DNA from: Phanerodontia chrysosporium
Lineage: Eukaryota; Basidiomycota; Agaricomycetes; Polyporales; Phanerochaetaceae
NCBI GenBank assembly: GCA_001910725.1
Contig: MJGA01000013.1
Span: 434,001-498,000, forward strand
Direction of reading: 5' to 3'
DNA length: 64,000 nucleotides
Position 1 is the first letter of the stretch. Every line of letters begins with the position of its first letter. Shown here piece by piece: positions 58,121 through 64,000 of this stretch. Made by a program: the position numbers and the translations under genes. Under the pieces are notes generated by a model. The model ran no database searches, had not been told where the DNA came from, and saw nothing but the letters and a program-made list of their open reading frames with translations.

Positions 58121-59309
58121 TCTTCGCATAGAGGTGGTTCAGAGCACTTTGTGCATCTCCTACCAACAATGGAGTACGGGACCCCGTCATTCGACACTAG
58201 TCGTCAGCCGGGCTGCAAGCATGTACATAACCATCAGATGAAATTTCTTATCAGCATCGTCTGTCGGAAGCTCGCCTTCAAGTCCAACCCGTTGAGTGTT
58301 GAATGCACAAGGTACGCCTCAGCTCGCAATCTGTTCCAGCAAAACCATTTACCAGTACGTCTTCAGGCTACTGTAAGGACTCCCAAGCGGTGCTGCTCCC
58401 GCGATTGCCCTAGAGCCTCTTTGATGGTCTTTCCTGACTGTCGGGCCCCTCATGGTGCTTACCAGCTGACCTTTACCAAGCGTAATATCAGATTTGGTAC
58501 CTACCTCGAGGCGCATACGAACGGGCATCATGTCCTTTGCGGGTCCGTTCTTCGCAGCAGCAGCAGCTCTTATCGCTATCGTTCAGTGCCGGCACAGCTA
58601 GACGCTCGTGGATACAGCGAATTGCAGTCGTGGTACCGAAACAACCATGCACCGCGCACTGCGCGGAATATTGACGGCCTGGATAGGCGAGTTCAAACAT
58701 CCTACACGGACTCGAAGCCTTGCGTGATGTTGCGGTTGGAGTCCATATCTGCGATAGCTGACCTACGCCATATACCCGCGGCGCCAGTCTAACCTCGGAG
58801 GCCAAAACGTTGGGTTCCTAAGTACTGCCTATCTTCGTACGTCGCGCAGTCCCTTCTTTTGCTCGAGAGATGGCATATTTTGATGTTCTTGATGGACTCA
58901 TAGGTGACACCACAACACGTTGCAATACATTGTTACGTATCCGATGTTCGAGGCTGCGCCTTCCAAGCTGTTCACCGCCGGGCCGCCATCTTCAGAGAGT
59001 ACCCGGGTAAGCCCTTATCGACCTATAATATAACCTCTGCAGCTGTGCTGAGCCGATGACCGACGCCCTCGGCGATTCGAACAAGAATTCTGCATACTTC
59101 GCCATGAAACGCACCGCGCACGCTCATGATGCTGGCAGTCTTCGGTCTACTGAACCCGGCGGCACGCCCTCGCTCGCGATGACATGGAAGGGGCATTCCG
59201 CTCACTTTACCTTCCCAGAGCCATGCGGACACACGGTCATCTGCTGACCCACCTCCGTGCTCGGTGGTATAAAACGCGATGTGGACGGGCAAGAGGACCG
59301 CGACCAGCT
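58121..59309. other. 1.2 kb intergenic; unidentified coding-like fragments
   Basis: A plus-strand frame at 58151-58792 and minus-strand fragments at 58350-58800 look partly coding-like but match no family and have no consistent splice model. Possibly a dead gene. Confidence 0.35.
59268..59274 (+). promoter_or_regulatory. TATA box of the amidase gene
   Basis: TATAAAA, 36-42 bp upstream of the start codon at 59310; a good match in sequence, while the short distance implies a very short leader. Confidence 0.45.
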
Positions 59310-61556
59310 ATGCGATTTCTCGGCACCATACTGGCCGTTATCGCCCTCAGTGGCACCCACGTCGCGGATGCAGCGCAGGTCACGCCAGCAGGCACGACTA
59401 TCGTGCTAGGCGACATCACGTACTTCGTCCCTCCGTCCCCCGTCGCCACGCTCTCTCTCGGTCACTCCAAGGCTGGCGCGTCGCTGAAGTCCAGCGGAGG
59501 ACTTGTGCCCTTCACTTTCGTCAATCCCGGTGGAAAGAGCTTCGGACCGAGCGATCTCGCGGCGGTGGTAGCAAAGAATGGAGCCTCGGACGACGTGTGG
59601 ACCGCAAGCTTCCTGACGGGTGGGTCTTCATTCTGCGCAGTTTCCACTCTGTCCTGACCTCGTTCACTCTAGGACTGTACATCTCATCTAAAAGCGCACA
59701 TAGCGTCGGTACGACACACGGCGTAGAGACTGTCCTCTCCGCTTCGGACACGCCTTTGAGCGCATCCATCCCTCCCGGTCCTTACGTCGTGGACACAACG
59801 ACTGGCACGTGTTTGAAGGTAAGGACCACATGATTAAGTCGCCCATATCGCTGCACGCTCATCCTGCGTAGCTTGGCGTCTTTACAGCGACGAGAACCAG
59901 TCATTCCTCTATGGCACCATCCCCGACGGTAAAGGCGGATTCACGGAACTGAACGCCAATATCGCAGGGGCAGCGACCGTCAGCGTCGCCGTTCCATCGC
60001 GGCTCTACTTTACCCCTTCCGCCACCAAGCCGCTCGCTGGTGCACGAATCGCGATCAAAGACATCTTCGACATGAAGGGACTGCGAACCGGCTGCGGCAA
60101 CCGCGCCTTCTTCCAACTTTACCCGCCCAAGAATGCGACCTGTCCCGCGGTGCAGCGCTCATTGATGGCGGCGCGATCATCGTGGCGAAAGCGAAGGCGT
60201 CTCAATTCGCAAACGGCGAGACCGCAACGGACGACTGGGTCGATTACCACGCGCCGTACAATCCACGCGGCGATGGATACCAGGATGGCAGCTCGTCCTC
60301 TACAGGATCGGGAACCAGCGTTGCTGCATATCCTTGGCTTGACTACGCAGTCGGCAGCGACACCGGAGGCTCGATGCGCGGTCCTGCTGGTGCTAACGGT
60401 GTGTTTGGGAACCGGCCTTCGCACGGGGCTGTTCCTTTGGACGATGTCATGCCTCTGTCTCCTGAACTGGACACTGCGGGAATATTCTCGAGAGACGCGA
60501 AGAGCTGGAAGATTGCGGGGGACTGGTGGTATCAGAATTTCACGAAAGTATGCTTTAGCTCTGCCATTAACCTGAGCGCCGCCCTAACCATCAGATCAGT
60601 TTGACAAGTTCCCAACAACGATTCTCTTCCCTGTCGACGAGTGGGGTGCCAGCTTCCTGACGAACCCGCCTAAGCCAGGAACCGCCGACGCCATCTTCAA
60701 CACGTTCATCCAGAAGCTGGAAGGCTTCCTCAACACGACGCGCACGGAGTTCAGCCTCACGCAGCTGTGGAACACGACGAGTCCGCTCACCGCCAACGTG
60801 TCGAACCCGCCACCCCCGCTCCGCTCAGTGCTGAACACGACGTACGCGGACCTCATTACGCTCGACCAGATCGCCCTTGTCGCGGACCCGTTCATCGCGG
60901 ACTTCAAGGCTGCGCACGGCGGCCAGAGCCCCTTCATCGACCCCGCGCCGCTCGCGCGCTGGAACTACGGTCGGACGTTGGATCCTGCCACACGCAAGGT
61001 GGAGGCAATCACGAACAAGACGGTGTTCATGAACTGGTTCCAGAACACTGTTCTCAACGGCACGAACAAGGAGACATGCTCAAACGCGATATTCCTATAC
61101 CCGCAGAGTGCAGGAGGAACACAGTATCGCAACGAATATATTCGGTGTGTTCATTCCTTACCCATAGTTGTCTCCAGTGACTCCATGCGTTCTTAGCCCA
61201 CCGAGTGCTCCATTCGGATTCAGTTCTGCGCGAATCGCAGTGCACGCTGAGGTTCCGGACATGGTTGTTCCAAGTAAGTCAGTGCATGCATTGCTCAAGA
61301 TTGTGGCACTTACGAGCGTTATAGTTGGGAGAGTTCCATACAACTCGACTATCACGCTTACGACCGAGACCCTGCCAGTCACCATCAGCTTTATTGCTCA
61401 AAAGAATTGTGTACGTTCCCGCAAGCCTTCTGACGTCTGCTTCTGCTCATCTATGCGCCCAATGCACAGGATCTGATGCTCTTCAGCTTGTTCGCTGCGC
61501 TGCAGGATGCGGGTATAATTGGTCCGGTGATAACGGGTCAAAAGATGTTCTCGTGA
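59310..61556 (+). CDS. secreted amidase-signature hydrolase, two apparent single-base losses
   Basis: Amidase-signature enzyme hydrolysing amide bonds, with a signal peptide ([21 protein letters not shown]) and so probably exported. The N-terminal 200 residues are a fungal-specific extension. The signature domain starts [20 protein letters not shown] (catalytic Lys), then [17 protein letters not shown], and the Ser-rich [28 protein letters not shown] with both catalytic Ser, followed by [17 protein letters not shown]. The C-terminal region ends [13 protein letters not shown]. About six introns. One G is missing beside the donor at 59818-59819 and one C at about 60155-60159 (CGCTC), the latter needed to join CPAVQR to [11 protein letters not shown]. 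Substrate unknown. Overall length is normal for this secreted fungal group. Confidence 0.83.
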
Positions 61557-61702
61557 GCTGCCAGAGGACACGATAAAGCGTGTACAGCGTATACGTTGCG
61601 GAATGGAGTATGTGAAGTCCGTGTAGCAGCCCGTTCAAATCAACGACGACGTAGACGCGTCCAATTGCTCTAACATAGGCGTGGAAGCAAAGATGTCCAG
61701 CA
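61557..61702. other. short spacer between convergent genes
   Basis: Convergent 3' ends of the amidase and the F-box-like gene; nothing else seen. Confidence 0.4.
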
Positions 61703-62717
61703 TCAACGCCGCCTCTCCTCGGCATTACAATCCCGTAATGGCATCGAACTGGCGCAAAGTTATCAGCGTTTGCAGGTACAAGAGAGAGAAAGAAGATTAA
61801 CGTACACAGAAGTAGATGCTGCCGGAATGGAGCCCGGTTCAAAAATGAATATTTTCTGAGTCTCATACGGAATCCGCTTCTCATTAAGCTTTTCCTGCAG
61901 AATCCACCGGTGGGTCTCATCGCTTTTTGACGCGATACAGCACGTCACCCAACGGAGGTCGGGATTCTCGGCGATCTTGCGCATGTATCCGGCAGCAAGC
62001 CACTGGCTCGCTTCAGTCGTCTGTAGCACTAGCTCGTGCAACCCCGGCGCGCGGCGGAGAGCTTTGGCTAAGCGAGACGTCATGCGAGCGCATTGTAAGT
62101 TGGTGTATGTCTTCTGGGAGGAACGGGAATTATTAGCATGAGGGAGGGAACCTCAACGTCGGACGTACCAATGCTGACCATGTACCATCGTTCAGACATT
62201 CCGCAATGGCGTTGCATATTTCCCGTTTTTGTTGATTAGACTCCCGGGAGGCGTCTCGTACGAGGAGAATTTGTGGATTGAGAAGTGGTATAGACCTGAG
62301 CAGCCCATTGATCCGCGCTGATGCCTCCAAATCCATGTCGATATACAGCGTTTGGACCTTAGGTGTTAGTTTCACGATGTCCACGAGCTTCTTCGAGTAA
62401 GTTCCTTCAAGCCGCAAGCACCGGACCGCGCTTCCTACGCGTGGGTTTGCCTGCAAGAGCTTGAGAATCTTACTGGCATGCTTCCGGCGAGAGATACGCA
62501 GGCATTCGTACAGCAGAGGGGTACCAACGCGAAGCCAGCGTTTTGAGACCAAGAGTAGGCCACAGCGAGAGGCGGAGCGTCTTGCTTCATCTGTGTTTGC
62601 ACAGTATGCCGCAGCTGAGTCGAGCTTCGGCGGCTTGCAGAAGTCTTCGTGGGGGATGTATAGTGCGTAGGCAAGGATCTCGCGCAGCAGCTCCTCAGGC
62701 AGCTTCGAAAAAGACAT
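61703..62717 (-). CDS. F-box-like protein
   Basis: Probable substrate adaptor of an SCF ubiquitin ligase. The N terminus, MSFSKLPEELLREILAYAL, is an F-box-type helix start (LPxELLxEIL), and LLVSKRWLRVGTPLLYECL completes it, as in hundreds of mushroom F-box proteins. After it come leucine-rich segments (AVRCLRLEGTYSKKLVDIV, VQTLYIDMDL). An intron with donor GTACGT and acceptor CCCAG follows WSAL and leads to KTYTNLQCARMTSRLAKALRR. The C terminus is uncertain: reading on gives a stop at 61763, while a GTACGT...GCCAG intron gives a stop at 61703. No frameshift seen. Confidence 0.65.
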
Positions 62718-63432
62718 CGTCGAGGTGGTTCAGGTGAAAGCTAGGTCACGCAAGTGTAATACGTGCTGAACGAGATGTGGCCGTAGGTCTTTGTCCGGGG
62801 CCGTGTGGCCTAAGCATCTTTGTCCAGTGACAAAGCGCAAGAAGTCCACAGCGCAAAGATAAAAGGATTGCGAATGAATCCCACCCAGTAAGCATATTTC
62901 AGCCGGTATGTTGCTGGGTAGAGCATGGTACCTGGTGAAGCGACTGGGAGCAAGCCAAGTAGGTCGGAAGAGGCGTTCACGCGTCAGAGGCTACTCTGAT
63001 CGCCTCCCGATCGTCTCAATATTGTTGTTGTAGAAATACACTACATATCATTGCATTACTCATAGCTGCACTATTGAATGTCCACTAAGAAATATGCATG
63101 TGTCAGAGCAAAGCCAAATAGAACGAAAAAACCCAAAAGAGATACAGTGGGGAACGACTAACTACCAACTACAGTAAATTAAATGAGGCTCCAGTTCCGG
63201 AGCAGTACTCTTCGTGTGTAACGAGCATGTCCTCGGAGTGTAGCGATACATATGAAAACAAGAGGGTGCGACCAACACTTGCGATCGCGAATAAGGATAA
63301 TTGCGTGTGAATTGCAGGAACGTGTGTATGTGCGAGATGCTGAGACTGATGAAAGCAAGGGCAAAGCTATGCAGACATGCGATTGAAGTTTGGTTGTTTG
63401 AGTTCGGGTATGCGTGGAAAAGGTATGCAGGT
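62718..63432. other. intergenic, AT-richer
   Basis: Promoter of the F-box-like gene and 3' flank of the histidine-kinase gene. No gene recognised. Confidence 0.45.
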
Positions 63433-64000
63433 TCATGAGCAAGCATCGATTTCAGGACCACGATGAGCAGACGTGAGCCAACCGCCGAGCTCCCAGCTGC
63501 AGCCGGGCATGTAGACGTCCTTCTCGCGCTGGGCAATGTCGGTCACGCCTCGGAGGATCACCCGCAGCCGCTTGAAGTCGATTGGCTTCAGGATCCATCC
63601 ATCGATCCCGAGGCTGTACATTTCGTGCCTCTGGATCTCCAGGAGTGACGCGGAGACTGCGAAGATCGGAAGACGTCCGTTGAGCTGGTGCGAGAGACGT
63701 GAAGACGGCGGGTCCTTCCCATCCTGCTCCAGCGCTCGTATCCGCTCGGTTGCCTCATATCCGTTCAAGAGGGGCATTCTGTGCGAGAGTCAGCCCATGC
63801 AAAAAGGAGAACCTACGACGACGTACTGAATATCCATGAGAACACAATCGAAGTCGCGGTCCTGCTCGATCATGTCGTAACCCTCCTGTCCATTCGTCGT
63901 ATTCACGACGATGTGGCCGTCGAGTGTGAGTCGCTTGGCGAGAATCGTTCGATTAATGTCGTTGTCCTCGACGATGAGAATGCGCAACTGCTGTGGCTGC
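63433..64000 (-). CDS. C-terminal receiver domain of a hybrid histidine kinase, 5' part outside window
   Basis: Two exons are visible, 63827-64000 (continuing past the edge) and 63433-63778. They encode a CheY-type receiver domain: the acidic pair in LRILIVEDNDINRTIL, the phospho-acceptor Asp in DCVLMDIQMPLLNGYEATE, Thr/Ser in FAVSAS, and the conserved Lys in WILKPIDFKRL. The frame is open to the window edge upstream, as expected for the C terminus of a fungal hybrid histidine kinase rather than a free-standing regulator such as Skn7 or Ssk1, though the latter cannot be excluded without the rest. The tail after the receiver is about 50 residues and ends with TGA at 63433. Confidence 0.8.

Noticed and set aside
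1..64000. Programmed ribosomal frameshifting as the cause of the frame changes
   Set aside because: No common slippery heptamer or downstream structure is shared. The sites differ in sequence and occur in unrelated genes, including beside splice sites; missing bases explain them more simply.
1..64000. CRISPR arrays, prophage, transposons
   Set aside because: No regularly spaced direct repeats, terminal inverted repeats, transposase or reverse-transcriptase motifs were seen. The window is eukaryotic.

Overview
The window is nuclear DNA of a filamentous basidiomycete, most likely an Agaricomycete wood-decay fungus of the polypore type. Coding sequence is GC-rich. Nearly every gene is broken by many 45-65 bp GT-AG introns with CTAAC/CTGAC-like branch sites, and genes lie on both strands without operons. 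Several families (DUF6533-like membrane proteins, two multi-pass membrane families, secreted GH16, pectinesterase, Stealth-type transferase) are typical of mushroom-forming fungi. About 31 gene models are supported. I saw no rRNA, tRNA, transposon, CRISPR array or virus-like sequence.

Layout. 1-20 kb: 3' part of a gamma-butyrobetaine-type 2OG oxygenase, a small CaaX-box protein, RPC9 (Pol III) divergent from NOT2 (CCR4-NOT), a MIF4G-like protein, an isopenicillin-N-synthase-like 2OG oxygenase, an SDR, a GH16 glucanase, a second SDR, and a third, prolyl-hydroxylase-like 2OG oxygenase. 20-30 kb: a tandem pair of GNAT acetyltransferases, two small unknown genes, a cystathionine-synthase/lyase-type PLP enzyme, and two convergent multi-pass membrane proteins. 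30-43 kb is mostly mitochondrial metabolism: NAD-glutamate dehydrogenase, a class III CoA-transferase, and ETF-beta divergent from mitochondrial processing peptidase beta, followed by a cytochrome P450. 43-64 kb: Stealth-family transferase, DUF6533-like membrane protein, Pep12-type syntaxin, Aurora kinase, pectin methylesterase, MFS sugar transporter, secreted amidase, F-box-like protein, and the receiver domain of a hybrid histidine kinase running off the right edge.

The strongest unexpected signal is not a new system but a pattern of lesions. About twenty genes-worth of splice reconstruction exposes roughly 22 one-base losses, most of them in or beside short runs of one base. They hit core genes (NOT2, MPP-beta, Aurora kinase) as well as accessory ones. 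After each lesion the protein continues, conserved, in the next frame. I read this as consensus (long-read homopolymer) error rather than mass pseudogenisation, and each site is listed. Biologically interesting leftovers are the tandem GNAT pair, a 7-nt microexon next to a catalytic codon, a probable GC-AG intron, three unrelated 2OG-oxygenase families within 20 kb, and a 170-bp bidirectional promoter shared by two mitochondrial genes.

All gene models are by-eye splice reconstructions. Family calls come from motif recognition without database searches.
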